Below the pieces are notes generated by a model that was not told where the DNA came from, made no database searches, and saw only the letters and a program-made list of their open reading frames with translations. A DNA stretch of 16,367 nucleotides, taken from the NCBI GenBank assembly GCA_030631445.1, contig DAOVLD010000013.1, forward strand, positions 1-16,367, given 5' to 3'. Position numbers and translations under genes: made by a program. Origin of the DNA: Bacteroidota bacterium. GTDB lineage: Bacteria; Bacteroidota; Bacteroidia; Bacteroidales; VadinHA17. Each line of letters opens with the position of its first letter. Position 1 is the first letter of the stretch. Below, one piece after another: positions 6,922 through 14,593 of the stretch.

Positions 6922-6991
6922 ACATCACCTCATTACTCCATCTCCTCATATCCTAATAACCTATATTACATAAATTCACTACATTTCGGCA

Positions 6992-8839
6992 ATGGATAAG
7001 TCTGTTACAATACCAGCTAATATTAAATCCTTACTAACAGTGATGCCCGGTAAGCCCGGTGTATACCAGTATTTTGACAATAATGGTAGTTTGATATACG
7101 TAGGGAAGGCAAAAAATTTGAAAAAACGGGTTTCTTCATATTTTACTGGGAGAAACTATGGTAAAACGAAGATCCTGGTCAGTAAAATTACTGAAATAAA
7201 ACATATTGTTGTTGATTGTGAAGCAGATGCTTTATTGCTTGAAAACAACCTGATTAAAAAGCATCAACCCAGGTATAACATAATGTTAAAAGACGATAAA
7301 ACTTTCCCTTGGATATGTATTAGAAATGAACCTTTTCCAAGGGTTTTTTCTACAAGGAATATTATTCATGACGGATCAGATTATTTCGGTCCGTATACCT
7401 CAAACGCTATGGTGAAAACATTGCTTGAGCTATTAAAAAAGCTGTATCCGCTCAGAACATGTTCCTATAAACTTAATCCGGAAAACATAATAAAAGGAAA
7501 AATTAAAGTTTGTCTTGAATATCACCTGGGGAATTGCAAGGGGCCCTGCGAAGGTATGCAGAGTGTAGAAGATTATGAAAAATTGATTAAACAAGTGAAA
7601 AATATTCTGAAGGGAAATATTCAGGAAGTTATTAGATACCTGAAGAAGTTAATGGATGAATATGCAACCGGATTAAAATATGAAAAGGCGGCTATTATCA
7701 AAGAAAAAATAAAAACACTTGAGAAATACCGGGGCCGTTCAACCATTGTTAGTTTACGCATTAAAGATGTGGATGTTTTTTCAATAATTGATGACAAGAA
7801 ACGTGCGTATGTTAATTATTTAAAGGTGATAAAAGGAGCAGTAATTCAGTCACATACGGTAGAAATCAGAAAAAAACTTGATGAGACAAAAGAAGAAATA
7901 TTACGGATTGTTTTTATTGATATAAGGAAACGGTTTTCAAGTAAAGCAAAAGAAATAATTCTGCCATTTATCCCGGAGATTGAGCTTAAAGAGGTAAATG
8001 TTACTGTTCCTCAAAGAGGTGATAAGAAGAAATTGCTGGATCTTTCAAAAAGAAATGCCTGGTATTATCGCAGAGGGATTCAAAAACTTTTAGAAGGAAG
8101 TAAAAAATCAGTACGCCTGGAAAAGAAACTGAAACAGATTCAAAAAGACCTAAGGATGAATAAATTACCAACACTTATTGAATGTTTTGATAATTCGAAT
8201 ATACAGGGAACCAATCCTGTTGCGGCTTGTGTAGTGTTTAAAAACGGGAAACCCTTAAAACGTGAATACAGGCATTATAATATAAAGACCGTGCAGGGGG
8301 CAAATGATTATGCTTCAATGGGTGAGGTGGTATATCGAAGGTACAGCAGATTATTAAATGAAAATAAACCACTGCCTCAATTGGTTATAATTGATGGTGG
8401 GAAAGGTCAGTTAAATGCGGCAGTTGAAAGTCTGGACAAACTCAATATTCGTAATAAACTTACAATAATTGGAATAGCAAAAAGACTGGAGGAGATATTT
8501 TTTCCATCTGATCCGGTCCCTATCTATCTTGACAAAAATTCTTATTCGTTAAAAATTATACAAAATCTGAGAAACGAAGCACACCGGTTCGGGATCTCAT
8601 TTCACCGGCAAAAACGGTCAAATAAATTTTTAAGATCAGAAATTGATCTGATAAAAGGAATTGGTCCGGAGACTTTGAAAAAACTTTTTGAAAAATTTAA
8701 AAATGTTGACCGGATAAAAAAAGCCGATAGTGATGAACTGGAAAAACTTATTGGTAAGGCAAAAACAAATATTTTACTCAAATATTTCAAAAATCATCCT
8801 GGATCGGGAAAAAATGAAACAAAGAAACACATTGCGTAA
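6992..8839 (+). CDS. uvrC: UvrABC excinuclease subunit C
   Basis: 615 residues, full length. UvrC makes both incisions around DNA lesions in nucleotide excision repair. The N-terminal GIY-YIG nuclease has GVY (23-25), YVG (36-38), Arg46 and Glu84. Four cysteines (157, 174, 182, 186) match the spacing of the iron-sulfur cluster described for UvrC. A UVR motif at ~221-247 contacts UvrB. The C-terminal RNase H-like nuclease shows ECFDNSNIQG (Asp400), IDGGKGQL (Asp468) and His531, the Asp-Asp-His triad. A helix-hairpin-helix segment (IKGIGPETLKKLFEKF, ~554-569) ends the protein. The start was chosen because MPGKPGVY follows at the usual distance; no Shine-Dalgarno. No uvrA or uvrB is nearby. Confidence 0.97.
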   Translation: MDKSVTIPANIKSLLTVMPGKPGVYQYFDNNGSLIYVGKAKNLKKRVSSYFTGRNYGKTKILVSKITEIKHIVVDCEADALLLENNLIKKHQPRYNIMLKDDKTFPWICIRNEPFPRVFSTRNIIHDGSDYFGPYTSNAMVKTLLELLKKLYPLRTCSYKLNPENIIKGKIKVCLEYHLGNCKGPCEGMQSVEDYEKLIKQVKNILKGNIQEVIRYLKKLMDEYATGLKYEKAAIIKEKIKTLEKYRGRSTIVSLRIKDVDVFSIIDDKKRAYVNYLKVIKGAVIQSHTVEIRKKLDETKEEILRIVFIDIRKRFSSKAKEIILPFIPEIELKEVNVTVPQRGDKKKLLDLSKRNAWYYRRGIQKLLEGSKKSVRLEKKLKQIQKDLRMNKLPTLIECFDNSNIQGTNPVAACVVFKNGKPLKREYRHYNIKTVQGANDYASMGEVVYRRYSRLLNENKPLPQLVIIDGGKGQLNAAVESLDKLNIRNKLTIIGIAKRLEEIFFPSDPVPIYLDKNSYSLKIIQNLRNEAHRFGISFHRQKRSNKFLRSEIDLIKGIGPETLKKLFEKFKNVDRIKKADSDELEKLIGKAKTNILLKYFKNHPGSGKNETKKHIA

Positions 8840-9045
8840 TGCGCTGGTATTCAATTTGCAATGTTGTATTTCGTGTATTTTTGAGCTTATTTCCTTGTAA
8901 TATTTTATTATTCTTTTCTAATACCCTATGAAATTGCGAAGCAAACTGCCAAAAACAACCAGAATATTAAATGATGTCAAATGCTAGCCACATGAAATGC
9001 GACGCTTGTCCTGCCTGCCCCGTAAGGAGGCACGACTGTATCGGG

Positions 9046-9103
9046 GTGAAATTTGAGGCACGAAAATCTTTCACTAGGGTGGGAGCATATTTCACTGTGG
9101 TCA
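9046..9103 (+). repeat. 58-bp dispersed intergenic element, copy A
   Basis: This 58-bp stretch matches 11013-11070 at 52 of 58 positions in the same orientation. It begins GTGAAATTTGAGGCACG and ends GGAGCATATTTCACTG plus GGTCA. GTGAAAT (9046-9052) and ATTTCAC (9089-9095) are inverted ends. The left flank (ATGAAATGCGACGC and CCTGCC near 8992-9020) also resembles the flank of copy B, with an insertion, so the full element may be ~90-110 bp. No coding potential is needed to explain it. Confidence 0.85.
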
Positions 9104-9137
9104 AATGTAAAGATGAGAAGAGAAGACTGCTTATCCA

Positions 9138-9152
9138 CCAACCGGCGGATCG
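9138..9152 (+). repeat. 15-bp repeat CCAACCGGCGGATCG (inverted partner at 10535-10549)
   Basis: This is the exact reverse complement of 10535-10549. It is GC-rich in an AT-rich setting. The two copies bracket the polyprenyl synthase gene in inverted orientation. It resembles half of the TCCGCC...GGCGGA palindromes I recall as frequent in Bacteroidota intergenic DNA. Confidence 0.75.
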
Positions 9153-9368
9153 TAAAACCCCGTTTACTTAATATGCTTAAAAGAAGCACATGACAACTTT
9201 GAACATAAAGCTCTTTCCCTTCATCGTTCAACCTTCATAGTTCATCGTTCCAAAAAGCTTCACTTCGTTTAGCAAAGCCCCATCACATTTCTTAACTTTT
9301 AACATTTTAAGTTTAACTAATAACTTGGGGGAATAAATAAGCAAGTAGGGTGTGTGTGTCTGTTATAT

Positions 9369-10343
9369 CTACTTGACTCTGCCGGTAGTGTACAAGGCAA
9401 GTTTTTGTAAGGATAACCTTGCCTCGCTTTCAGGAAATTCGTCTAAAATATCAAGCGCTTTGTTTTTATATTCATTCATTTTTTGCACGGAGTATTCAAT
9501 ACCACCGGTTTCTTTAACAAAACGAATTACATCCCTTACTTTTTGTGAATTTTTATTATGATGTTTAATAAGACGGAGAATAGATATTTTTTGACCAAAC
9601 CCGGCATTTTCAAGGGCATAAATCAATGGAAGAGTAAGTTTTTTTTCTTTTATATCATTCCCGGTTGGTTTACCTAAAGGGCCTTTTTTCTCATAATCAA
9701 ACAGATCATCCTTTATCTGAAATGCAATGCCTATATATTCTCCAAATTGCTTCATTTTGCTGATAGTATCCGGATCATCTGTAACAGATTTAGTCCCGGA
9801 AGCACAACAAGCAGCAATAAGAGCAGCTGTTTTTTTTCGGATCACTTCAAAATATTCATCTTCAGAAATATTAAGCTTCCTTGATTTTTGTATCTGCAAT
9901 AATTCACCCTCACTCATTTCCTTAACTGCCCCGGAAACAATTTCAAGTAGTTCATATTCTTTGTTTTCCACGGCAAGAAGTAACCCTTTAGCTAAAAGAT
10001 AATCACCAAGTAAAACAGCAATTTTTGATTTCCATAGGGCATTTACTGAAAAAAACCCTCTCCTTTCAAATGATTCATCCACCACATCATCATGCACAAG
10101 TGTTGCAGTATGAAGAAGTTCAATAAGAGCTGCCGCAGTAAAACTGGATTCATTTATATCGCCTGATAATTTAGCTGAAAGAAAAACAAACATTGGCCTC
10201 ATTTGTTTACCCTTCCTCCTGAGAATATATTTAGTGATAACATTAAGGAGGGACACCTTGCTTTTCATAATTGTATTGAAGTAACCGGTGAACCGCTTCA
10301 TTTCTGTTTCTATAGGCGTTCTTATTTCCTTAACTGCAGACAT
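9369..10343 (-). CDS. Long-chain polyprenyl diphosphate synthase (IspB-like)
   Basis: 324 residues, usual length for trans-isoprenyl diphosphate synthases. It extends farnesyl or geranylgeranyl diphosphate with isopentenyl diphosphate, probably for the menaquinone side chain. Substrate sites: GKQMRP (45-50), first Asp-rich motif DDVVD (85-89) followed by ERRG, KKT (170-172), second Asp-rich motif DDLFD (212-216) and KPTGND (225-230). The fifth residue before the first Asp motif is Ala80, a small residue consistent with a long product; exact chain length cannot be read. The gene converges with uvrC and diverges from the arsR-type gene, 335 bp away. Its start (CAT at 10341-10343) gives a normal N-terminus; no clear promoter was found for it. 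Confidence 0.93.
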   Translation of the reverse strand: MSAVKEIRTPIETEMKRFTGYFNTIMKSKVSLLNVITKYILRRKGKQMRPMFVFLSAKLSGDINESSFTAAALIELLHTATLVHDDVVDESFERRGFFSVNALWKSKIAVLLGDYLLAKGLLLAVENKEYELLEIVSGAVKEMSEGELLQIQKSRKLNISEDEYFEVIRKKTAALIAACCASGTKSVTDDPDTISKMKQFGEYIGIAFQIKDDLFDYEKKGPLGKPTGNDIKEKKLTLPLIYALENAGFGQKISILRLIKHHNKNSQKVRDVIRFVKETGGIEYSVQKMNEYKNKALDILDEFPESEARLSLQKLALYTTGRVK

Positions 10344-10534
10344 ACAAATATTTATGATATAATACCAGTCGGCATAAACCTATTTATAGATAAAACAAAA
10401 GGCGAAAATAACAGGTATCAAAAGGTGAATTAATTTAATTTGCTCAAAGATAGGAAAATATATAATAGTCGTTTTTTGGGCAGTAACTTAATGTAAAGGA
10501 AGTTTATAAATGTATAAAAAGTATACTGATTTTG

Positions 10535-10553
10535 CGATCCGCCGGTTGGCGGA
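10535..10553. repeat. GC-rich hairpin TCCGCC-GGTT-GGCGGA within a 15-bp inverted-partner repeat
   Basis: TCCGCC (10538-10543) and GGCGGA (10548-10553) form a perfect 6-bp stem with a GGTT loop. Bases 10535-10549 are the reverse complement of 9138-9152. The stem stands out in AT-rich surroundings. No T-tract follows, so a terminator role is not supported. Confidence 0.8.
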
Positions 10554-10615
10554 GAAGCAATCTCTCCAAACTTTTCGTAAAGCTTATGACAGTCCATTTA
10601 AATATGATAACTCTC

Positions 10616-10672
10616 GTTGTTTTAGAATTAACATATGTATATATTTGTTAAACCTAGATATGTAAATATATA
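10616..10672 (+). promoter_or_regulatory. Promoter and operator-like inverted repeat of the arsR-type gene
   Basis: GTTG (10616-10619), a 20-bp spacer and TATATTTG (10640-10647) match the Bacteroidota promoter pattern TTTG-N20-TAnnTTTG, with a perfect -7. A perfect 9-bp inverted repeat, TATATATTT (10638-10646) and AAATATATA (10664-10672), covers the -7 element and the expected start site near 10654. That is where an autorepressing ArsR protein would bind. The leader would be ~25 nt. The DNA is AT-rich, so part of the symmetry could be chance. Confidence 0.5.
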
Positions 10673-10678
10673 GAAACT

Positions 10679-10975
10679 ATGAAAATAAAAGATTTATCCT
10701 CTGAACAGCTTGAGAGAGCAGCTAATATGTTGAAAGCAATTGCCCATCCGATGAGAATAGCAATTCTAAATTATCTGGATGACGGAAAGCAACTTAATGT
10801 CACGGAGATTCACGAACTGCTTAATATTGAACAATCTACAACCTCTCATCATCTGGGTATTTTGAAAGATAAAGGAGTTTTATCATCCAGGCGAAAAGGC
10901 AAATACACCTATTATTACCTGAAGCACGATAATATTGCAAGTATTATTGAATGCGTAAATAGATGTTCCGGGTGA
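10679..10975 (+). CDS. ArsR/SmtB-family winged-helix transcriptional regulator
   Basis: 98 residues, the compact size of this family. The N-terminal part (LKAIAHPMRIAILNYL, 18-33) and the recognition helix QSTTSHHLGILKDKG (52-66), followed by the RRKGKYTYYYL wing, are typical. The arsenic motif ELCVCDL is absent: that stretch reads NVTEIHELL. The protein ends ECVNRCSG, with Cys92 and Cys96 in the last helix, which could bind a metal or sense redox; this is inferred. I recall a similar C-terminal Cys pair in related Bacteroidota regulators. It has its own promoter with an operator-like repeat and probably represses itself. The target is not evident: the neighbours are a prenyl synthase (divergent) and a queD-like gene 244 bp downstream. 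Confidence 0.88.
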   Translation: MKIKDLSSEQLERAANMLKAIAHPMRIAILNYLDDGKQLNVTEIHELLNIEQSTTSHHLGILKDKGVLSSRRKGKYTYYYLKHDNIASIIECVNRCSG

Positions 10976-11012
10976 AGAAGAAGTTTACCCCGTGAAATAC
11001 GAAGCCTGCCCT

Positions 11013-11070
11013 GTGAAATTTGAGGCACGAAAATATTTAACCAGGGAAGGAGCATATTTCACTGGGGTCA
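11013..11070 (+). repeat. 58-bp dispersed intergenic element, copy B
   Basis: Second copy of the element at 9046-9103 (6 mismatches, no gaps). GTGAAAT (11013-11019) and ATTTCAC (11056-11062) are the inverted ends. A further GTGAAATACGAAGCCTGCCC lies directly upstream (10992-11011), making a short GTGAAAT direct repeat. It starts ~37 bp after the arsR-type stop codon. Confidence 0.85.
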
Positions 11071-11165
11071 TTGAAGAAGTTGAAAGTTGAAAGTCGAAGA
11101 GGGAAAAATGAAGAGGTCATAGAAGAAGAGGTGAGTAGGTAAGTGGGTGAGTATGGAAGAAAGAA
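11071..11165 (+). repeat. Purine-rich 7- and 8-bp repeats upstream of queD-like gene
   Basis: AAGTTGAAAGTTGAAAG (11077-11093) is identical to 4771-4787. Further on, GTGAGTAG, GTAAGTGG and GTGAGTAT (11131-11154) form an 8-bp tandem with substitutions. The whole run is almost free of C on the + strand. The remainder up to the next gene (11166-11219) is AT-rich with no clear promoter. Confidence 0.7.
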
Positions 11166-11219
11166 GAGAAGAAGTTATACAATGGGACGAGTAAATAATT
11201 AAGGAATTAGGAAAAAATT

Positions 11220-11669
11220 ATGGCTAAAGTACGTGTTACAAAGGAATTCCATTTTGAAATGGCTCATGCCTTGTGGAATTATGACGGACCCTGCAGAAAC
11301 ATACACGGGCATTCATACAAATTACTGGTAACCGTAAAGGGCGAGCCGTTAAATGACCCGGGTAAACCCAAGCATGGAATGATAATTGACTTTGGTGACC
11401 TGAAAAAGATTGTGAAAAACACAATTATAAACAGGTTTGATCATACGGTTGTTGTTAATAAACAAGCACCATATGAAATGTTACAGAAAATAGGACAAAT
11501 GTTTGAAAAATATGAGGTAATGGATTTCCAGCCAACCTGTGAGAAACTTGTAATATATTTTGTTGATAAAATTAAAGAAAAATTACCCGAAGGCACACAG
11601 CTTCAGCGACTTAGATTGTATGAAACGACAACATCTTTTGCAGAATGGTATGAGGAAGATAATAAATAA
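11220..11669 (+). CDS. queD: 6-carboxy-5,6,7,8-tetrahydropterin synthase / 6-pyruvoyl-tetrahydropterin synthase family (QueD-like)
   Basis: 149 residues. QueD converts dihydroneopterin triphosphate to 6-carboxytetrahydropterin, an early step to the queuosine precursor preQ0. Zinc ligands are His16, His29 and His31 in the CxxxHGHSY motif, with catalytic Cys25. The Asp-His pair of the triad is Asp74-His75. The family blocks GMIIDFGDLK (53-62), PTCEKL (105-110) with Glu108, and ETTTSFAEWY (135-144) are present. Because the active-site Cys is kept, this is not the Cys-lacking PTPS-III (folate) type. It is longer than E. coli QueD (~121 residues), with an insertion around 41-52. queC, queE and folE are not in the window. 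It is the second gene after the arsR-type regulator, but 244 bp of repeats separate them. Confidence 0.85.
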   Translation: MAKVRVTKEFHFEMAHALWNYDGPCRNIHGHSYKLLVTVKGEPLNDPGKPKHGMIIDFGDLKKIVKNTIINRFDHTVVVNKQAPYEMLQKIGQMFEKYEVMDFQPTCEKLVIYFVDKIKEKLPEGTQLQRLRLYETTTSFAEWYEEDNK

Positions 11670-11775
11670 AGGCAGAAGGGAAGAAAGAAGAAGTAAGTAG
11701 TAAATAGTATGTAGTAAAAAGGAAGAGGAAGAAAGAGAGATTACCTCATTACTTAATTACCTCATTACTTTTTTA
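11670..11775. repeat. Facing purine- and pyrimidine-rich repeats between queD-like gene and polA
   Basis: Directly after the queD-like stop, 11670-11738 is purine-rich (AAGTAAGTAGTAAATAGTATG-like). It then switches abruptly at 11740 to pyrimidine-rich sequence: ATTACCTCATTACTT occurs twice (11740-11754 and 11756-11770; period 16), followed by TTTTACTTCAC. AGTAAGTAGTAA-type units face TTACTTAATTACC-type units, so a long imperfect stem is possible in RNA. The last ~40 bp to polA are AT-rich without a strong promoter. Confidence 0.75.
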
Positions 11776-11812
11776 CTTCACTGCAACACAATTAATATTA
11801 AGATAAAAAGCA

Positions 11813-14593
11813 ATGACCGGCAATAAAAAACTTTTCTTACTTGATGCTTATGCATTGATATTCAGAGCATATTATGCATTTATCCATAATCCTGTAAAAA
11901 CTTCCCAAGGATTAAATACTTCTGCAATTTATGGATTTATTAACACTTTGAATGATATTATTAAAAACCAGAACCCTTCACATATTGCTGTGGTTTTTGA
12001 TCCTCCTTCTCCTACCTTCAGGCATAAAATGTATAAAGAATACAAAGCCAACAGGGAAGCGACGCCTGAAGATATTAGAAAATCTGTTCCGTATATAAAA
12101 AAAATAATTTCGGCTTACAATATACCTATTCTGGAAGTGGAAGGATATGAAGCAGATGATACTATAGGAACTATTGCAAAAAAGGCAGAAAGTAAGGGTT
12201 TTAAGGTTTATATGATGACTTCGGATAAGGATTTTGCACAACTTGTTTCCGATAATATATTTATTTATAAACCGGGAAGAGGCGGAACACAAGCAGTTAT
12301 TTGGAATAAGGAAAAAGTCAGAGAGGAATTTATGGTAGAGAGTCCGGAACAGGTAATTGAAGTGCTTGCTCTTTGGGGAGATGCTTCAGATAACATACCC
12401 GGCGCACCTGGCATAGGAGAAAAAACATCAAAAAAACTTATATCAAAATATGGCGGAATAGATGAAATATTCAAAAACATTGAACACTTTAAAGGAAAAC
12501 AAAAAGAAAGCCTGATTAAATACAGGGAACAGATTGAATTATCCAGGAAGTTGGTTGAAATCCCACTGGATGTTCCGGTTGATTTCGATGAGGAAGCAAT
12601 GAAATCAAAAGATCCGGACAAGGACAAGTTGCAGGAAATATTTCAGGAACTGGAATTCAAAAGTTTCCTTTTCCGGTTGAATAAGGGGATTGAAATGCCG
12701 GCGAAAAAAGAAGAAATAGCAGCACAGGGATCATTGTTTTCCGGACCTGATACAGGAATAGAGAAAACAGATAATCTCAGGAAAAACATTAAATCAACCC
12801 CGCATAATTATATTTTGGTTGATACACCCGAAAAACAAGATGCGCTTATAAGCAAACTAAATAAACAAAACCGGTTTTGTTTTGACACCGAAACAACAGG
12901 ATTGGATACTGTTAAAGATGAATTGGTTGGTATTTCTTTTTGTTGTGAAAGTCATGAAGCATGTTGGCTCCCTGTGGAAAGCGATAAAAAGATATCTGAA
13001 AAAGTACTTGAGAAATTCAAACCGGTGTTTGAAAACGAAAAGATTGAAAAAATAGGTCAGAACCTGAAATTTGATATAAAGGTTATGCGGAAAAGAGGAA
13101 TCGTTGTGAAAGGTGCATTATTTGATACAATGATTGCCCATTATCTTATTAAACCTGAAGGAAGACATGGATTGAACGATCTGGCAGAGGACTATCTGAA
13201 TTATACTCCCGTTAAAATTGAAGAATTGATAGGGGTAAAAGGGAAAAATCAGGCGAACATGAGATCAGTACCACAAGAAAAAATTAAAGAATATGCAGCA
13301 GAAGATGCAGATTTAACATGGCAGATAAAAGAGATTCTTGAAAAGGAACTTAAAGAGAAACACCTTGAAACACTTGCCAGGAAAATAGAAATGCCATTGA
13401 TATATGTATTATGTGACATGGAAATGAAAGGATTTAAGGTAAATGTTGATGTGTTGAAAAAATACTCGGCAATATTAAAAATTGAATTGCTGGATATCCA
13501 GAATAAAATCTATAAACTTGCTGATACGGAATTTAATATTTCCTCTCCGAAACAACTGGGCGAAATATTGTTTAATAAAATGAAAATTGATTCTAAAGCA
13601 AAAAAGACAAAAACCGGACAATATTCTACAAGCGAAGAAGTACTGCAAAGACTTGTGAACAGACATGAAATAGTATCTAAAATATTAGAATTCAGATCGA
13701 TTAGCAAATTACTTTCCACTTATGTTGAAAAACTCCCGGAGTTAAAAAATAGCGAAACTGGGAAAATTCATTCTTCTTTCAATCAAACAATTACAGCTAC
13801 GGGACGCTTAAGCTCCAATAACCCGAATTTACAGAATATCCCGATAAGGGAAGACAGAGGCAGGGAGATAAGGAAAGCTTTTATTCCCTCGGATGTAAAA
13901 CACGTTCTGATCTCGGCTGATTATTCACAGATTGAGTTAAGATTAATGGCACATATGAGTGGCGATAAAAATATGATTGAGGCTTTTAATGCAGGTGAAG
14001 ATATTCATGTCTCTACAGCAGCAAAAATACATAGAATTTCATCAGGGGATGTTACAAAAGAAATGCGCGGAAGAGCAAAAACTGCTAATTTTGGTATCAT
14101 ATATGGAATTTCTGCTTTTGGACTGAGCCGGAGGATGAATTTGTCACTGTCTGATGCTAAGGAATTTATAGAGGAGTATTTTAAAACTTATCCGGGGGTT
14201 AAAAAATATATGGACGAGAGCATAGAGGGAGCAAGAGAAAAAGGATATGTGCAAACCATTATGGGCAGAACAAGGTATCTTCCTGATATATTATCACGTA
14301 ATTCTGTTGTAAGAGGATTTGCAGAGAGAAATGCAATAAATGCACCTATTCAGGGATCTGCAGCTGATATTATCAAAATAGCAATGATCAATATTCACAA
14401 CAGGATAGAGGAAAAACAATTAAAATCCGGAATGATATTACAGGTTCATGACGAACTGGTTTTTGATGTCCCGGAAAAAGAAGTTGATGAGCTTAGTGAT
14501 ATTGTGGTTAATGAAATGCAGAATGCTGTAAAGCTGGATGTGCCTCTTATAGTTGAATGGGGTACAGGAAGAAACTGGCTTGAAGCACACTAA
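11813..14593 (+). CDS. polA: DNA polymerase I
   Basis: 926 residues, full length (E. coli 928). It fills gaps after excision repair and removes Okazaki primers. The 5' nuclease domain (1-~290) has LLDAYALIFRAYY (Asp11), YEADD (112-116), TSDKD (136-140) and GDASDNIPG (189-197). The 3'-5' exonuclease (~330-515) keeps its catalytic residues: DTE with Asp358 and Glu360, NLKFD with Asp421, and Y494xxxD498, so proofreading is predicted. Polymerase motifs: A, ADYSQIELR (702-710, Asp703); B, RGRAKTANFGIIYG (752-765, with Phe760 as in E. coli); C, HDE (879-881). The first methionine fits the usual N-terminus; no Shine-Dalgarno. The gene converges with the S41 protease gene. Confidence 0.97.
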   Translation: MTGNKKLFLLDAYALIFRAYYAFIHNPVKTSQGLNTSAIYGFINTLNDIIKNQNPSHIAVVFDPPSPTFRHKMYKEYKANREATPEDIRKSVPYIKKIISAYNIPILEVEGYEADDTIGTIAKKAESKGFKVYMMTSDKDFAQLVSDNIFIYKPGRGGTQAVIWNKEKVREEFMVESPEQVIEVLALWGDASDNIPGAPGIGEKTSKKLISKYGGIDEIFKNIEHFKGKQKESLIKYREQIELSRKLVEIPLDVPVDFDEEAMKSKDPDKDKLQEIFQELEFKSFLFRLNKGIEMPAKKEEIAAQGSLFSGPDTGIEKTDNLRKNIKSTPHNYILVDTPEKQDALISKLNKQNRFCFDTETTGLDTVKDELVGISFCCESHEACWLPVESDKKISEKVLEKFKPVFENEKIEKIGQNLKFDIKVMRKRGIVVKGALFDTMIAHYLIKPEGRHGLNDLAEDYLNYTPVKIEELIGVKGKNQANMRSVPQEKIKEYAAEDADLTWQIKEILEKELKEKHLETLARKIEMPLIYVLCDMEMKGFKVNVDVLKKYSAILKIELLDIQNKIYKLADTEFNISSPKQLGEILFNKMKIDSKAKKTKTGQYSTSEEVLQRLVNRHEIVSKILEFRSISKLLSTYVEKLPELKNSETGKIHSSFNQTITATGRLSSNNPNLQNIPIREDRGREIRKAFIPSDVKHVLISADYSQIELRLMAHMSGDKNMIEAFNAGEDIHVSTAAKIHRISSGDVTKEMRGRAKTANFGIIYGISAFGLSRRMNLSLSDAKEFIEEYFKTYPGVKKYMDESIEGAREKGYVQTIMGRTRYLPDILSRNSVVRGFAERNAINAPIQGSAADIIKIAMINIHNRIEEKQLKSGMILQVHDELVFDVPEKEVDELSDIVVNEMQNAVKLDVPLIVEWGTGRNWLEAH

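Larger units (their letters stand above)
6608..6991. other. ade-uvrC intergenic region, repeat-rich, no gene
   Basis: 384 bp without a credible gene. In order: a purine-rich run with AAGAGCRAAGAGC-like units (6608-6640) directly after ade; a CTTTGTG/CACAAAG inverted repeat (6691-6790); pyrimidine-rich octamer repeats (6874-6921); and an unstructured AT-rich stretch up to the uvrC start. No good promoter was found; a weak TACATTTC lies too close to the uvrC ATG. Confidence 0.7.
8840..9368. other. uvrC-polyprenyl synthase intergenic region with repeats, no supported gene
   Basis: 529 bp between convergent genes. It holds AT-rich DNA (8840-8985), a copy of a 58-bp element (9046-9103), CCAACCGGCGGATCG (9138-9152), a 10-bp direct repeat TTCATCGTTC (9220-9229 and 9241-9250), and pyrimidine-rich runs with AACTTTTAAC-like units (9290-9325). 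A 7-bp inverted repeat CAAGTAG/CTACTTG (9342-9348 and 9369-9375) overlaps the stop codon of the - strand gene; it lacks a T-tract and is a weak terminator candidate. Local G+C at 9000-9060 is higher than in the flanks. Confidence 0.65.
10344..10678. other. Divergent intergenic region between polyprenyl synthase and arsR-type gene
   Basis: 335 bp with no gene. It contains a hairpin repeat (10535-10553) and the arsR-type promoter and inverted repeat (10616-10672). Bases 10344-10500 are AT-rich, and I see no convincing promoter there for the leftward gene. Confidence 0.6.

Noticed and set aside
8971..9231. Short open frames on both strands (66 and 84 codons), one with a Cys-rich start
   Set aside because: They overlap the 58-bp repeat and the 15-mer repeat, have no recognisable domain, and are open by chance in slightly GC-richer DNA.
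9349..9360. GT dinucleotide run (GTGTGTGTGTCTG)
   Set aside because: Only about five units; too short to be informative.
10976..11219. preQ1 riboswitch upstream of the queD-like gene
   Set aside because: The gap is filled by the 58-bp element and purine repeats; I could not find a preQ1 aptamer stem with an A-rich tail and downstream pairing.
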